Part shown: piece by piece, positions 34,332 through 43,767 of the stretch
How the letters are laid out: each line of letters starts with the position of its first letter
Position numbering within the stretch: position 1 is the first letter of the stretch
Assembly: GCA_945919075.1 (NCBI GenBank)
Contig: CAMEIX010000006.1
Coordinates: 1 to 64,000, forward strand
Direction of reading: 5' to 3'
Source: an uncultured Lachnospiraceae bacterium
GTDB taxonomy: Bacteria > Bacillota > Clostridia > Lachnospirales > Lachnospiraceae
Length of the DNA: 64,000 nt
Notes under the pieces: generated by a model
What the model was told of the DNA's origin: nothing
Database searches by the model: none
What the model saw: only the letters and a program-made list of their open reading frames with translations
Made by a program: the position numbers and the translations under genes

Positions 34332-36479
34332 ATGATTTGGCTTATCTTATTGTTCTTTTTCAGTTCTGTTTATATGGAGCTAATTTATCATATCGGATGT
34401 TTTGGATTTAAGGCTTTTAACCCTATACTCGCGGTATTTCCATGGTTGTTTTTTGCAGGATTATCCTCGCTGTTGTCGGGATTCTTACGCAAACGCAAAA
34501 ATAAAAAGATATTGTGGGGACTTTTGATTTTTCAGTTCCTTTTGTATGCCGCACAGCTTGTATATATGAAGATTTTTAAGCAACCCTTACTGATGGCGGC
34601 TGTTACCAATGCCGGTGCACAGGCACTGACCAATTACTGGCGTGAGGCACTGACAGGTATTTTGAATGCCTCCGTATGGCTTATTTTGCTGGCACTGCCT
34701 TTTGCCGCAACGGGCTATATTATTAGCCAGTATACGGTCAGCCTGAAAAATCATTCCCGTAAAGAGCGGCTTCGGGAAATAATCGTAATGGCCGCATCTT
34801 TTTTGGGCTTTTTGGCAGTAATCATTATCGGCTCAGCAGCAAAGGCGGAATATGCAGACAGTTATGTGGAGTTCTACGACCCGGAAGGTATTATTTGTGA
34901 ATATGGCGTAACGCCTTCGTTAGTACGGGATTTGGGAAGCGGCTTTTTCAAAAAGGAGACATCCCTGGAAACCGGTGCGGACCTGGATTCCTATCTGGAC
35001 AGTCAGGGCAAGCAGGAACAGAATCCGGTTACCGATCCCGGTGTATCAGACGTTTCAGAAGGAGACGGAGAAATTACGGAACCGGAAGAGGTTTTAGATA
35101 CTTCGCCTAATGTGATGCCCATTGATTTTGAATATATCAAGGCCAACACAACGGATAAGGATGTCCTCCAACTGGTAGAATATATGGAAAATATGACTCC
35201 CACCAACCGCAACGAATATACCGGTATGTTTGAGGGGTATAATCTGATTTATCTGACTGCGGAGGGCTTCAGTCCTTATGCGGTGGATGAAAATCTCACC
35301 CCCACTTTGTATAAGCTGGTAAATTCGGGTTTTGTGGTAGATGACTACTATGTGCCTCTGTGGCAGACTTCTACTTCGGACGGAGAGTATACGAACTGTA
35401 CGGGGCTGATTCCGGATCAGCAATTCTCCATGAAACGCAGTGCAGACAATGACATGTGTTTCTCACTGGCTGAATTTTTTGCCAAAGAAGGGGTTAAGAG
35501 TTATGCATACCACAACAATTCCCTTTCCTATTATGACCGGTATCGTTCCCACCCTAATCTGGGATACAATTTTAAGGCCTGCAAACTTGGGGATCTGGAT
35601 GAGAAGACCTATGGCGGACAGGTATTTGAAATGGAAAATGCGGGTTACTGGCCGTCCTCTGACTTGAACATGATGGAAGCAACCATTCCGGAATACATAA
35701 ATGAAGACAGATTTCATGTTTACTATATGACGATTTCCGGTCATATGAATTATAATTTTTCCGGAAACAGAATGTGTTCCAAACACAAAGAAGACGTTGC
35801 GGATCTTCCTTATTCGGATGAGGGCAGAGCCTACATTGCATGTAATATGGAACTGGATCTTGCACTTTCCTATTTGATAGAGCAACTGGAGGCAGCAGGC
35901 AAACTGGAAAATACGGTTATCTGCTTAAGTGCGGACCATTATCCCTATGCCATGGAAGTGGCTAATCTGGAAGAACTGGCAGGAAAACCTCTTGCAGGTA
36001 CTTTGGATATCTACCGGAATAAACTGATTCTCTGGAACAGCGAAATGGAAACCGTTCATATTTCCAAACCGGCCAGCTCCGTGGATATTCTGCCGACGCT
36101 TTTGAATCTCTTCGGATTTGAGTATGATTCCAGATTATATGCTGGTAAGGATATTCTTTCCGACAGTGCAGGACTGGTTATTTTCTCAGACCGTAGTTTT
36201 ATTACGGAGCGTGTGGAATACAATAAGAAAGCAAAGAGCATAACCTATCGGGAAGGCTATGAAGAAGACGAAGCATATTATGAAGCAGTCAAGAGTCAGG
36301 TAAAAGGGCTCTATACCTATTCCGCAGGTATTCTGAATAACAATTTCTACAAATATATTGAAGAGGCGTTACCGGAAGAATACCAATCTAAGATTGATCC
36401 GGAGTGGATTAAACCCCATCCGCCGGCACCCAAAACGGAGCCTGAGACCGAAAACGGAAGCAATGAGAATGAACAATAA
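34332..36479 (+). CDS. LTA synthase family sulfatase-like membrane protein
   Basis: 715 residues from ATG 34332 (AAGGAAG upstream); 34299 would add 11. An N-terminal membrane part of about five segments (to about 180) is followed by an acidic, Glu-rich linker and a sulfatase-type domain. The nucleophile Thr in 'WQTSTSDGEYTN', 'HVYYMTISGHMNY' and 'LSADHYPYAM' fit lipoteichoic acid synthase-like enzymes that move glycerol phosphate onto an outside anchor. The C-terminus is low-complexity (PPAPKTEPETENG). Ends at a strong terminator. Confidence 0.82.
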   Translation: MIWLILLFFFSSVYMELIYHIGCFGFKAFNPILAVFPWLFFAGLSSLLSGFLRKRKNKKILWGLLIFQFLLYAAQLVYMKIFKQPLLMAAVTNAGAQALTNYWREALTGILNASVWLILLALPFAATGYIISQYTVSLKNHSRKERLREIIVMAASFLGFLAVIIIGSAAKAEYADSYVEFYDPEGIICEYGVTPSLVRDLGSGFFKKETSLETGADLDSYLDSQGKQEQNPVTDPGVSDVSEGDGEITEPEEVLDTSPNVMPIDFEYIKANTTDKDVLQLVEYMENMTPTNRNEYTGMFEGYNLIYLTAEGFSPYAVDENLTPTLYKLVNSGFVVDDYYVPLWQTSTSDGEYTNCTGLIPDQQFSMKRSADNDMCFSLAEFFAKEGVKSYAYHNNSLSYYDRYRSHPNLGYNFKACKLGDLDEKTYGGQVFEMENAGYWPSSDLNMMEATIPEYINEDRFHVYYMTISGHMNYNFSGNRMCSKHKEDVADLPYSDEGRAYIACNMELDLALSYLIEQLEAAGKLENTVICLSADHYPYAMEVANLEELAGKPLAGTLDIYRNKLILWNSEMETVHISKPASSVDILPTLLNLFGFEYDSRLYAGKDILSDSAGLVIFSDRSFITERVEYNKKAKSITYREGYEEDEAYYEAVKSQVKGLYTYSAGILNNNFYKYIEEALPEEYQSKIDPEWIKPHPPAPKTEPETENGSNENEQ

Positions 36480-36484
36480 GTAAT

Positions 36485-36516
36485 AAAAACCTCCTGTAAC
36501 AGACAGGAGGTTTTTT
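36485..36516 (+). terminator. bidirectional terminator
   Basis: CCTCCTGT (36490-36497) pairs with ACAGGAGG (36503-36510), with an A run before and a T run after. It lies between two convergent genes and can serve both. Confidence 0.88.
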
Positions 36517-36517
36517 G

Positions 36518-36994
36518 TCAGAGTAATTCGCATGGAATTTCTTTTTTCAGTAAATACTTATAGCAGGCATCATCCCAGATTTTCTCGGGAGTTTTATCCG
36601 CAACAAAGGATTGATAGGCTGTACCCGTTACCAAAATGGCCTTTTCGCCGTCATAACGTATGGTAAGTATAAAGGCTTTCACAATGTTTTCAAATTGGGT
36701 TGCATCCCGGCCTTTCAGGATGGAGGTCATATGAACCGGCATCAGCTCCATTACGAACTGCATACGAAGCGGGGGCTGCTTTCCCTTGATTAGCTGAAAG
36801 CAGGTATGTTTTATGTCACTCCAGGGCACATATTCGTATTCCGAAGGAGCGAATTCCTTCTTAAGTTTCCCGTCAATGGAGAAAGTGGTAGCCATGGTAA
36901 TGGAGGCTTCTTCCATGAGGAAGACATCAAAAGCATCCCCGCCAAAAAGGGTGGACATGAAGGATTTTAAATGGGTGATTTGTAAAGCGATCAT
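36518..36994 (-). CDS. uncharacterised conserved protein (DUF5721-like)
   Basis: 158 residues, the only minus-strand protein gene in the first 55 kb. Soluble, with 'YVPWSDIKHTCFQLIKGKQPP' and 'VTGTAYQSFVADKTPEKIWDD'. I recall a Lachnospiraceae family of this kind (DUF5721) but am not certain. It faces the LTA-synthase-like gene across the shared terminator. The start ATG lies at 36994 with an AAGGAG site upstream on that strand. Function unknown. Confidence 0.7.
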   Translation of the reverse strand: MIALQITHLKSFMSTLFGGDAFDVFLMEEASITMATTFSIDGKLKKEFAPSEYEYVPWSDIKHTCFQLIKGKQPPLRMQFVMELMPVHMTSILKGRDATQFENIVKAFILTIRYDGEKAILVTGTAYQSFVADKTPEKIWDDACYKYLLKKEIPCELL

Positions 36995-37111
36995 GTGTGC
37001 TCCTTAAGAGTCATAAGTATTTTCACAACAATATAACAAGAACATTTTCAGTATAGGCTCTTGGGTATCCGGTGTCAACCGGCATCAAAATCAAATTTCG
37101 GAAGGTTGCTC

Positions 37112-37140
37112 TTTACATATGCAGAAAGATATGATACCAT
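37112..37140 (+). promoter_or_regulatory. promoter of the degV gene
   Basis: TTTACA (37112-37117) and TACCAT (37135-37140) are exactly 17 bases apart, 61 bases before the DegV start. Confidence 0.6.
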
Positions 37141-37200
37141 GATACGTGGTAATGAAAACCATGTGAAGAAGTATCTGAATGTTTATGAGAGGAAGTACCG

Positions 37201-38037
37201 ATGAGTTATAAAATTGTTGTAGACAGTTGTTGTGAATTACCTGAAAAATGGCAGAATGATCCCAGATTTGAAAGTGTTCCCCTGCAGCTTGAGGTAGGGG
37301 ATTATCACATTATTGATGATAAGAGCTTTAATCAGAAAGAGTTTTTGCAGAAGGTTGCGGAAAGTTCGGCCTGCCCCAAATCTGCGTGTCCGTCTCCCGA
37401 GCAGTACATGGAAGCCTATAATACGGAAGCGGACCACATCTATGTGGTTACCCTGTCTTCCAAGCTTAGTGGAAGTTATAACAGTGCGGAATTAGGTAAG
37501 AAGCTTTATATAGAAAATCACGGTGAAAAGAAAATTCACGTCATTGATTCGCTTACCGCAAGTTGCGGCGAGAGCCAGATTGCGTACAAACTGGTGGAAT
37601 TGGAGGAGCAGGGACTTCCCTTTGAAGATATCTGTACGCAGATTGATAAATTCAGGGACGAAATGAATACCTACTTTATTCTGGGGAATATTGACACCAT
37701 GTACAAGAACGGTCGTATGTCAAAGGTAAAGGCGGTTTTGGTTTCTACCCTCAATATTCGTCTCATATTAGGAGATGATGAAGGGACAATTGTTCTTAGA
37801 GGTCAGGCGCTTGGCATGAAGAAGGCAATGGCCAAAATGGTAGATCTGATTGTGAGTGAAATCAAGAATGCCGGGGAAAAGCGCATCATGATTTCCCATT
37901 GTAATGCATTGGAAAGAGCCATGATTGTGAAAGAGGCTTTGGAACAAAGGGTATCCTGCAAAGAAATTACTTTACAGGACACAGCCGGTGTCAGCAGTAT
38001 GTACTGTGCTGACGGTGGCGTAATAGTGACGGTATAA
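37201..38037 (+). CDS. DegV family fatty-acid-binding protein
   Basis: 278 residues with 'IVVDSCCELP', 'SACPSPEQYMEAY', 'VVTLSSKLSGSYNSAELG' and 'NIDTMYKNGRMSKVKAVL'. These match DegV/FakB proteins, which hold a fatty acid for phosphorylation by a kinase partner. No FakA-like partner is next to it. A GAGGAAG site is just before the ATG. It ends at the long perfect hairpin at 38039. Confidence 0.9.
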   Translation: MSYKIVVDSCCELPEKWQNDPRFESVPLQLEVGDYHIIDDKSFNQKEFLQKVAESSACPKSACPSPEQYMEAYNTEADHIYVVTLSSKLSGSYNSAELGKKLYIENHGEKKIHVIDSLTASCGESQIAYKLVELEEQGLPFEDICTQIDKFRDEMNTYFILGNIDTMYKNGRMSKVKAVLVSTLNIRLILGDDEGTIVLRGQALGMKKAMAKMVDLIVSEIKNAGEKRIMISHCNALERAMIVKEALEQRVSCKEITLQDTAGVSSMYCADGGVIVTV

Positions 38038-38038
38038 T

Positions 38039-38084
38039 AGGGACGTTCCTTTTGTCCTGATAACAGGACAAAAGGAACGTCCCT
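38039..38084. repeat. perfect 21-bp inverted repeat
   Basis: The arm 38039-38059 (starting AGGGACGTTCCTTTTGTCC) and its exact complement at 38064-38084 enclose a four-base loop. There is no T run after it, so it is not a standard terminator. GGGACGTTCC-type palindromes recur in many genomes as REP-like elements. It sits in the gap between degV and the pyrE promoter. Confidence 0.8.
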
Positions 38085-38085
38085 A

Positions 38086-38114
38086 TTGAGTTTCTTTTCG
38101 CTTTATGTTAAAAT
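38086..38114 (+). promoter_or_regulatory. promoter of pyrE
   Basis: TTGAGT (38086-38091) and TAAAAT (38109-38114) are 17 bases apart, 42 bases before the likely start of pyrE and right behind the perfect inverted repeat. Confidence 0.6.
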
Positions 38115-38155
38115 ATCCCTATCTTTTTAGTACAAATGAAATGCGAGGATATGAA

Positions 38156-38839
38156 ATGGAAGTTTACAAGCAGGAATTTATTGAGTTTATGATAGATTGT
38201 CAGGTGCTCAAGTTTGGAGAATTTACCTTGAAGAGTGGCAGAAAGAGCCCCTTTTTCATGAATGCGGGCGGTTATGTGACCGGTTCCCAGCTTATGCGTC
38301 TCGGCGAGTACTATGCAAAGGCCATTCATGATAAGTATGGAGATGATTTTGATGTATTGTTCGGTCCGGCTTACAAGGGTATTCCCATCAGCGTGGTTAC
38401 CGCCATCGCTTACAGCAAATTATACGGAAAAGAAATCCGTTATTGTTCCGACCGCAAGGAAGAAAAGGATCATGGTGCCGACAAGGGCAGTTTCCTCGGC
38501 TCCAAATTAAAAGACGGCGACAGAGTGGTGATGATTGAGGATGTTACTACTTCCGGTAAGTCCATGGAAGAGACCGTTCCTAAAGTAAGAGGTGCTGCAA
38601 ATGTGGAGATTATCGGTCTGATGGTTTCCTTAAACCGTGAAGAAGTTGGTCTTTCCGGTGAGAAGAGTGCACTGGAAGAAATTAAGGAAAAGTACGGATT
38701 TGATGCCAATGCCATCGTAAGCATGTCTGAGGTAACAGAGTACCTTTACAACAAACCTTACAAAGGAACTGTATATATTGATGATGCATTGAAGGCTGCT
38801 ATCGATGAATACTATAAACAGTATGGTGCTACAAAATAA
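38156..38839 (+). CDS. pyrE: orotate phosphoribosyltransferase
   Basis: 227 residues from ATG 38156 (GAGGATATG before it; longer frames start in the promoter). 'FTLKSGRKSPFFMNAGG', 'VLFGPAYKGIPISVVTA', 'YCSDRKEEKDHG' and the PRPP motif 'VVMIEDVTTSGKS' are all present. It makes OMP from orotate and PRPP in pyrimidine synthesis. The other pyr genes are not in the window. Followed 16 bases later by a small membrane protein gene. Confidence 0.95.
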   Translation: MEVYKQEFIEFMIDCQVLKFGEFTLKSGRKSPFFMNAGGYVTGSQLMRLGEYYAKAIHDKYGDDFDVLFGPAYKGIPISVVTAIAYSKLYGKEIRYCSDRKEEKDHGADKGSFLGSKLKDGDRVVMIEDVTTSGKSMEETVPKVRGAANVEIIGLMVSLNREEVGLSGEKSALEEIKEKYGFDANAIVSMSEVTEYLYNKPYKGTVYIDDALKAAIDEYYKQYGATK

Positions 38840-38855
38840 TCTGGGAGGTTAAAGA

Positions 38856-39008
38856 ATGGAAGAAAAAATCTACAAAACCATGAAAAACGCCGGTGCTACC
38901 AACATCATCGTTGGTATTGCCTCCATTATTGCTGGAGTTGCTACAGGAGTGATGCTCATTATTGCGGGAGCAAAACTTTTGGCACGAAAATCAGAAATAT
39001 TATTCTAA
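38856..39008 (+). CDS. small membrane protein, 50 residues
   Basis: MEEKIYKTMKNAGATNIIVG opens a small protein with one long hydrophobic stretch (about 16-43). GGGAGG lies eight bases before the ATG and a terminator follows. It is probably co-transcribed with pyrE. Too small for a family assignment, but the ribosome site and codon use support a real gene. Confidence 0.7.
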   Translation: MEEKIYKTMKNAGATNIIVGIASIIAGVATGVMLIIAGAKLLARKSEILF

Positions 39009-39029
39009 ATAATGGTAAGTAATTAATGG

Positions 39030-39067
39030 CAAGGGGCATTCTTGAGGATGCCCCTTGTACAACTTTT
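39030..39067 (+). terminator. terminator after pyrE and the small gene
   Basis: CAAGGGGCAT (39030-39039) pairs with ATGCCCCTTG (39048-39057), followed by ACAACTTTTT. Confidence 0.75.
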
Positions 39068-39096
39068 TGGAAAAACGAACCTGAAAGAGGTGCATT

Positions 39097-39417
39097 ATGG
39101 CTCGAAGAAAGAATTATATATTTACCAACAAGAAGCATTCCGAAAAAGCAATTATGTCCACGGCATTAGGGGTACTTTGCATTTTTTCTCTGATTGCGGT
39201 CACGTTTCTCTCTTACAAAAAAGGAGGAGAGGCACCAAACGGTTATGGATTTACGGGACTATTTGCCCTGATTTTTTCTTTGGTCGGGCTGCTGTTAGGG
39301 GGAATTACTGTCCGGGAAAAGGATATGTTCAAATTCTTTCCGGTTCTGGGCATCGTATTGAATACAATTGCCATTTTAGGGATAGGATTTATGGTATATA
39401 TAGGAAATTACCTGTAA
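39097..39417 (+). CDS. membrane protein of unknown function (DUF6142-like)
   Basis: 106 residues with three hydrophobic segments (about 20-40, 50-70, 80-102) and a basic N-terminus (MARRKNYIFTNKKHSE). I recall a Clostridia family of this shape (DUF6142) but cannot check it. An AAAGAGGTG site precedes the ATG. Possibly co-transcribed with the peptidase 39 bases downstream. Confidence 0.65.
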   Translation: MARRKNYIFTNKKHSEKAIMSTALGVLCIFSLIAVTFLSYKKGGEAPNGYGFTGLFALIFSLVGLLLGGITVREKDMFKFFPVLGIVLNTIAILGIGFMVYIGNYL

Positions 39418-39455
39418 AAAGACAGGCAAGAAAATGTGTATAAGAGGTGTGAAAG

Positions 39456-41492
39456 GTGGAAAACGTGAGAAATGAATTGCGGGCGCTTTTTTATGAGCGC
39501 TTATGTGAAATAAAAAACGGCGCTTACGCGGACAATGCATTCGGAACTTATTTTATGGCAGAGGCTTCCTGGCTTTGCCATCTTTTTCATGTTTGGGACA
39601 TGGTAGAAAGCGGCAGGCTTTTTGACCTCGACATGGAAGAACTGGAAACCCTAAATCAGGAAAACTATGGAGAAATCCTGCCCGGTAATTATGAGGAGAG
39701 TTATGCGGACCCGGCTTACGCCACAGCGAAGCTCGGAGAAAAATACGGTCCCTTCTTTTCGGCTCTGCATACCCAGATGCGTCAGGGACTCGGATATGCC
39801 TATGATGGGGAGGAGGAACTCTTTCTATCCCTGCCGGAACTTTTTTTGGAGATTTACGGGGCTTTCGAATTTCAATATGGTGAGCTTAAAGAGGAACCTC
39901 CTTACGAGGAAATAAAAAGGATTTACTATTCCTTCATGACTGATTATGCGGAATTGCGGTCAGAAAAACAGGTTCGTGAAATGGTGGTTCCGGAAGAAAA
40001 CAAAGCCAAAAAAAGAGTGATGACAGCCGATCTTTGCGACCTGCGTTATCTTTACTATTTCGGTGAGTATGTTTCTGACAGTGAACTGAAAACGGCCGCT
40101 TTCTTAAATACGGTTTCCGAGGAAAAAATCAAGACCATGGCCGACACTTTTACGGAGGGATACCGTATTGGTTTTGCGGTGACGAATAAGGACATTTCCA
40201 TTAAAAAATGTGTCGGTATTTTCTACAATCTGGGCTTTGAGAGAGTAGTCAGGGAAGCGGTGAAGAATTTTGAGAAAATAGGGTTAAAGTCCGGTATCTG
40301 CCGCGGACATTATCAGAGTCTGCCGGCTAACAGACAGTATGTTTTCGACCACCGGGATGATGATGTCCTGTTTATGGATAAGGCATATATGAACCGCAAA
40401 CTGGAGACCATGCGGGTGGCTTTTGAAAAATATAAGGATGAGGCAAGAGTTTACGGCGGACCTGCCTTAATGGAAGTGTTCGGAGAGGAGCCTTTTTCCC
40501 CGGTACAAAAGAAAGAGTGCCTGACCGGTGATGACCGGTACCAGAAAATGAAAGTGGAATTTATGTCTCATTCCAGAAGGCTTCGCAACGAATATATCAT
40601 TGAAGAGGAGAGGAGTTTTACCATTATTGCGTTTCCTACGCCGGATGTGGGGGAGAAATTTGAAGAGATTTTTGATGAAATCATCCGAATCAATACGCTG
40701 GATTATTCTCTCTACCAAAAGATCCAGCAGACCATTATTGACTCCTTAGATCTTGCGGAGTATGTGGAAATAAAGGGGCAGAATGGCAACAGGACGGATT
40801 TGAGGGTGCAGTTAATTCCCCTGAATAATCCTGAGAAGGAGACCAAATTTGAAAACTGTGTGGCAGATGTCAACATTCCGGTCGGAGAAGTATTCACCTC
40901 CCCAAGACTTACCGGGACAAACGGGATTCTTCATGTAAGCCGTGTTTTCTTAAACGAACTGGAATATAAAGACCTGGAAATGCACTTTGAGGGTGGTATG
41001 GTCCGGGATTACCGTTGCGGGAACTTCGAGAAGGAAGAGGAAGGTAAACGTTATATCAAAGACAACGTACTCATGCATCATGACACGCTTCCCATGGGAG
41101 AATTTGCTATCGGTACCAATACCACAGCTTATGTGATGGCGGAAAAGTATGATATCGGAGCCAAACTACCCATCCTGATTGCTGAGAAGATGGGTCCCCA
41201 TTTTGCCGTGGGGGATACCTGTTATTCCCAGACAGAGGATGTGAAAGTTTATAACCCGGATAAGAAGGAAATTATGGCAAGGGATAACGAGGTTTCCCTG
41301 CTTCGTAAGGAGGATCCGGCAAAGGCATATTTTAACTGCCATACGGATATTACGATTCCTTATCACGAACTGGGATTATTACAGGCGGTCTGTGAGGATG
41401 GAACAAAAATTGAGATTATAAGGGACGGACGTTTTGTTCTGCCCGGTACGGAAGAACTGAACAAACCTTTTTCGAAATTCATACAAAATTAA
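39456..41492 (+). CDS. M29-type aminopeptidase
   Basis: 678 residues, longer than the classic M29 enzymes (about 410); the first 250 residues are an extra helical domain. The C-terminal part has 'CVADVNIPVGEVFTSPRLTGTNG' with the metal-binding Glu, 'MHHDTLPMGEFAIGTNT', and 'HFAVGDT', matching thermophilic-type metal aminopeptidases. It should cut amino acids from peptide N-termini. The start is GTG at 39456. The 3' gap holds the purE promoter. Confidence 0.82.
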   Translation: MENVRNELRALFYERLCEIKNGAYADNAFGTYFMAEASWLCHLFHVWDMVESGRLFDLDMEELETLNQENYGEILPGNYEESYADPAYATAKLGEKYGPFFSALHTQMRQGLGYAYDGEEELFLSLPELFLEIYGAFEFQYGELKEEPPYEEIKRIYYSFMTDYAELRSEKQVREMVVPEENKAKKRVMTADLCDLRYLYYFGEYVSDSELKTAAFLNTVSEEKIKTMADTFTEGYRIGFAVTNKDISIKKCVGIFYNLGFERVVREAVKNFEKIGLKSGICRGHYQSLPANRQYVFDHRDDDVLFMDKAYMNRKLETMRVAFEKYKDEARVYGGPALMEVFGEEPFSPVQKKECLTGDDRYQKMKVEFMSHSRRLRNEYIIEEERSFTIIAFPTPDVGEKFEEIFDEIIRINTLDYSLYQKIQQTIIDSLDLAEYVEIKGQNGNRTDLRVQLIPLNNPEKETKFENCVADVNIPVGEVFTSPRLTGTNGILHVSRVFLNELEYKDLEMHFEGGMVRDYRCGNFEKEEEGKRYIKDNVLMHHDTLPMGEFAIGTNTTAYVMAEKYDIGAKLPILIAEKMGPHFAVGDTCYSQTEDVKVYNPDKKEIMARDNEVSLLRKEDPAKAYFNCHTDITIPYHELGLLQAVCEDGTKIEIIRDGRFVLPGTEELNKPFSKFIQN

Positions 41493-41503
41493 ACAAAAAG
41501 CAA

Positions 41504-41532
41504 TTGCGAAAAAGCACTTTTTTTAGTACACT
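41504..41532 (+). promoter_or_regulatory. promoter of the purE operon
   Basis: TTGCGA (41504-41509) and TACACT (41527-41532) are 17 bases apart. The leader that follows has a 7-bp palindrome AAGAGAA/TTCTCTT (41537-41554), a possible operator. No purine riboswitch fold is visible in this short leader. Confidence 0.65.
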
Positions 41533-41582
41533 AATGAAGAGAATGTTTTCTCTTAAGGAAGACTTGAAAGGAGAACTGTAAA

Positions 41583-42092
41583 GTGGCACAGGTAGGTATT
41601 GTAATGGGCTCCGATTCGGACATGCCCGTTATGGCGAAAGCAGCAGATATTTTGGAGGAATTGGGCATTTCTTATGAGATGACCATTATTTCTGCGCACA
41701 GGGAACCGGACGTATTCTTTGATTATGCAAAGACTGCGGAAGAGAAAGGATTTAAGGTCATTATTGCCGGTGCGGGTATGGCAGCTCATTTACCCGGTAT
41801 GTGTGCGGCCATTTTTCCGATGCCTGTTATCGGCATTCCCATGCATACAACATCGTTAGGAGGCAGGGATTCCCTGTATTCCATCGTACAGATGCCTTCC
41901 GGTATTCCGGTGGCTACCGTAGCGATTAACGGCGGGGCAAATGCCGGACTTCTGGCAGCAAAGATTCTGGCCACATCCGATGACGCGCTTTTGGCTAAAT
42001 TAAAGGACTACAGCAGAAACCTGAAGGAACAGGTTCAGGCAAAGGATGCTAAATTACAGGAAATCGGATATAAAAAATACATGGAGAAATAG
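41583..42092 (+). CDS. purE: 5-(carboxyamino)imidazole ribonucleotide mutase
   Basis: 169 residues. '[13 protein letters not shown]', 'ISAHREPD', '[14 protein letters not shown]' and '[17 protein letters not shown]' match class I PurE. It turns N5-CAIR to CAIR in purine synthesis; the matching PurK is not in the window. Starts with GTG behind AAAGGAG. First of four purine genes. Confidence 0.95.
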   Translation: MAQVGIVMGSDSDMPVMAKAADILEELGISYEMTIISAHREPDVFFDYAKTAEEKGFKVIIAGAGMAAHLPGMCAAIFPMPVIGIPMHTTSLGGRDSLYSIVQMPSGIPVATVAINGGANAGLLAAKILATSDDALLAKLKDYSRNLKEQVQAKDAKLQEIGYKKYMEK

Positions 42093-42103
42093 GGAGACAG
42101 ACA

Positions 42104-43135
42104 ATGGATTACAAGAACGCAGGCGTAGATATTGAAGCCGGATACAAATCAGTAGAACTTATGAAAAAGCATGTAAAGGAGACCATGCGTCCCGAAGTAC
42201 TTGGAGGGCTCGGCGGATTTTCCGGTGCATTTTCCCTGGCAAAGATTAAGGAGATGGAAGAACCCGTACTTTTATCCGGTACGGATGGATGCGGCACCAA
42301 GGTGAAATTAGCATTTCTTATGGACAAGCATGATACCATCGGTATTGATGCGGTTGCCATGTGCGTCAATGATGTGGCATGTGCAGGAGGGGAGTCTTTG
42401 TTTTTCTTAGATTACATTGCATGCGGAAAGAATTATCCCGAAAAGATTGCAACCATCGTAAGCGGTGTTGCGGAGGGCTGTAAGCAGGCAGAATGTGCGC
42501 TGATCGGCGGAGAAACAGCAGAGCATCCCGGACTTATGCCGGAAGATGAGTATGACCTGGCAGGTTTTGCGGTAGGTGTGGCAGACAAGAAGGACATTAT
42601 TACCGGGGAAGAAATTAAAGCCGGGGATGTGTTGATTGGCATGGCAAGTTCCGGTGTACATAGCAATGGTTTCTCTCTGGTGCGCAAGGTCTTTGAAAAG
42701 GAAATGACCAAAGAAGGTTTGAATACTTATTACGAGGAACTCGGTAAGACACTGGGGGAGGCACTTTTAGCACCCACCAGAATTTACGTAAAGGCATTAA
42801 AGGCTATCAAGAATGCCGGCGTAAGGATTCATGGCTGCAGCCATATTACCGGAGGCGGCTTCCAGGAAAACATTCCCAGAATGCTTCCGGAAGGAAAAAG
42901 AGCAGTGGTACAAAAAGATTCTTACGAAGTGCCTGCAATTTTCAAATTGATGCAGAAGAAGGGTGACATTGCAGAAGATATGATGTACAACACCTTCAAT
43001 ATGGGACTTGGCATGGTACTTTCTGTCAATAAAGAGGATGTGGATAAGGTTATCGTAGCCATTGAATCCGCAGGTGACAAGGCTTATGTAGTGGGTCACG
43101 TGGAAGATGGCGAGAAGGGAGTTACCTTATGTTAA
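42104..43135 (+). CDS. purM: phosphoribosylformylglycinamidine cyclo-ligase
   Basis: 343 residues, full length. '[12 protein letters not shown]', '[13 protein letters not shown]', '[16 protein letters not shown]', '[11 protein letters not shown]' and '[13 protein letters not shown]' identify AIR synthase, which closes the imidazole ring. The gene lies 11 bases behind purE and overlaps purN by seven. Confidence 0.96.
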   Translation: MDYKNAGVDIEAGYKSVELMKKHVKETMRPEVLGGLGGFSGAFSLAKIKEMEEPVLLSGTDGCGTKVKLAFLMDKHDTIGIDAVAMCVNDVACAGGESLFFLDYIACGKNYPEKIATIVSGVAEGCKQAECALIGGETAEHPGLMPEDEYDLAGFAVGVADKKDIITGEEIKAGDVLIGMASSGVHSNGFSLVRKVFEKEMTKEGLNTYYEELGKTLGEALLAPTRIYVKALKAIKNAGVRIHGCSHITGGGFQENIPRMLPEGKRAVVQKDSYEVPAIFKLMQKKGDIAEDMMYNTFNMGLGMVLSVNKEDVDKVIVAIESAGDKAYVVGHVEDGEKGVTLC

Positions 43136-43767
43136 GAGTTGCGGTGTTGGTTTCCGGCGGCGGAACCAATCTTCAGGCAATTATAGATGCCCTGGAAGCA
43201 GGCAGAATTACCAATGCCGAAATCATAGCGGTTATCAGCAATAACGAAGGAGCAAAAGCACTTACCCGTGCAAACAATCATCATATTCCCGGAATGGTAA
43301 TGAGCCCTAAGAATTTCAAGGACAGAGAGGCCTTTAATGAAGCCTTTACCGCAAAGATGGAAGAACTGGCACCGGATCTCATAGTACTTGCCGGATTTCT
43401 GGTTAAGATTCCGGAACAGATGGTGAAGAAATTTTCCGGAAGGATTATTAATATTCATCCTTCTCTGATTCCTTCTTTCTGCGGAGTAGGTTTCTATGGG
43501 TTAAAGGTTCACGAAGAAGCTCTCAAGCGTGGTGTTAAGGTAACGGGAGCCACGGTGCATTTTGTAAACGAAGGAATGGACGAAGGTCCTATTATTGCAC
43601 AGAAGCCGGTGTTTACCGAGAAGGGAGACACGCCGGAAATTTTGCAGAGAAGAGTTATGGAGCAGGCAGAATGGATTCTGCTTCCCCAGGCAATTGATGA
43701 TATTGCCAATGACCGTCTGATTCTGGAAGATGGTCATGTATACAAAAAACAGGAGGAACTCTCATGA
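43129..43767 (+). CDS. purN: glycinamide ribonucleotide formyltransferase
   Basis: 212 residues. '[17 protein letters not shown]', '[11 protein letters not shown]', '[11 protein letters not shown]', '[11 protein letters not shown]' with the catalytic His, and '[17 protein letters not shown]' are the PurN signature. It uses 10-formyl-tetrahydrofolate. Overlaps purM and purD by a few bases each. Confidence 0.96.
   Translation: MLRVAVLVSGGGTNLQAIIDALEAGRITNAEIIAVISNNEGAKALTRANNHHIPGMVMSPKNFKDREAFNEAFTAKMEELAPDLIVLAGFLVKIPEQMVKKFSGRIINIHPSLIPSFCGVGFYGLKVHEEALKRGVKVTGATVHFVNEGMDEGPIIAQKPVFTEKGDTPEILQRRVMEQAEWILLPQAIDDIANDRLILEDGHVYKKQEELS

Noticed and set aside
39042..39443. Plus-strand frame overlapping the membrane protein at 39097
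   Set aside because: It starts in a terminator, has poor composition and covers a well supported gene in another frame.
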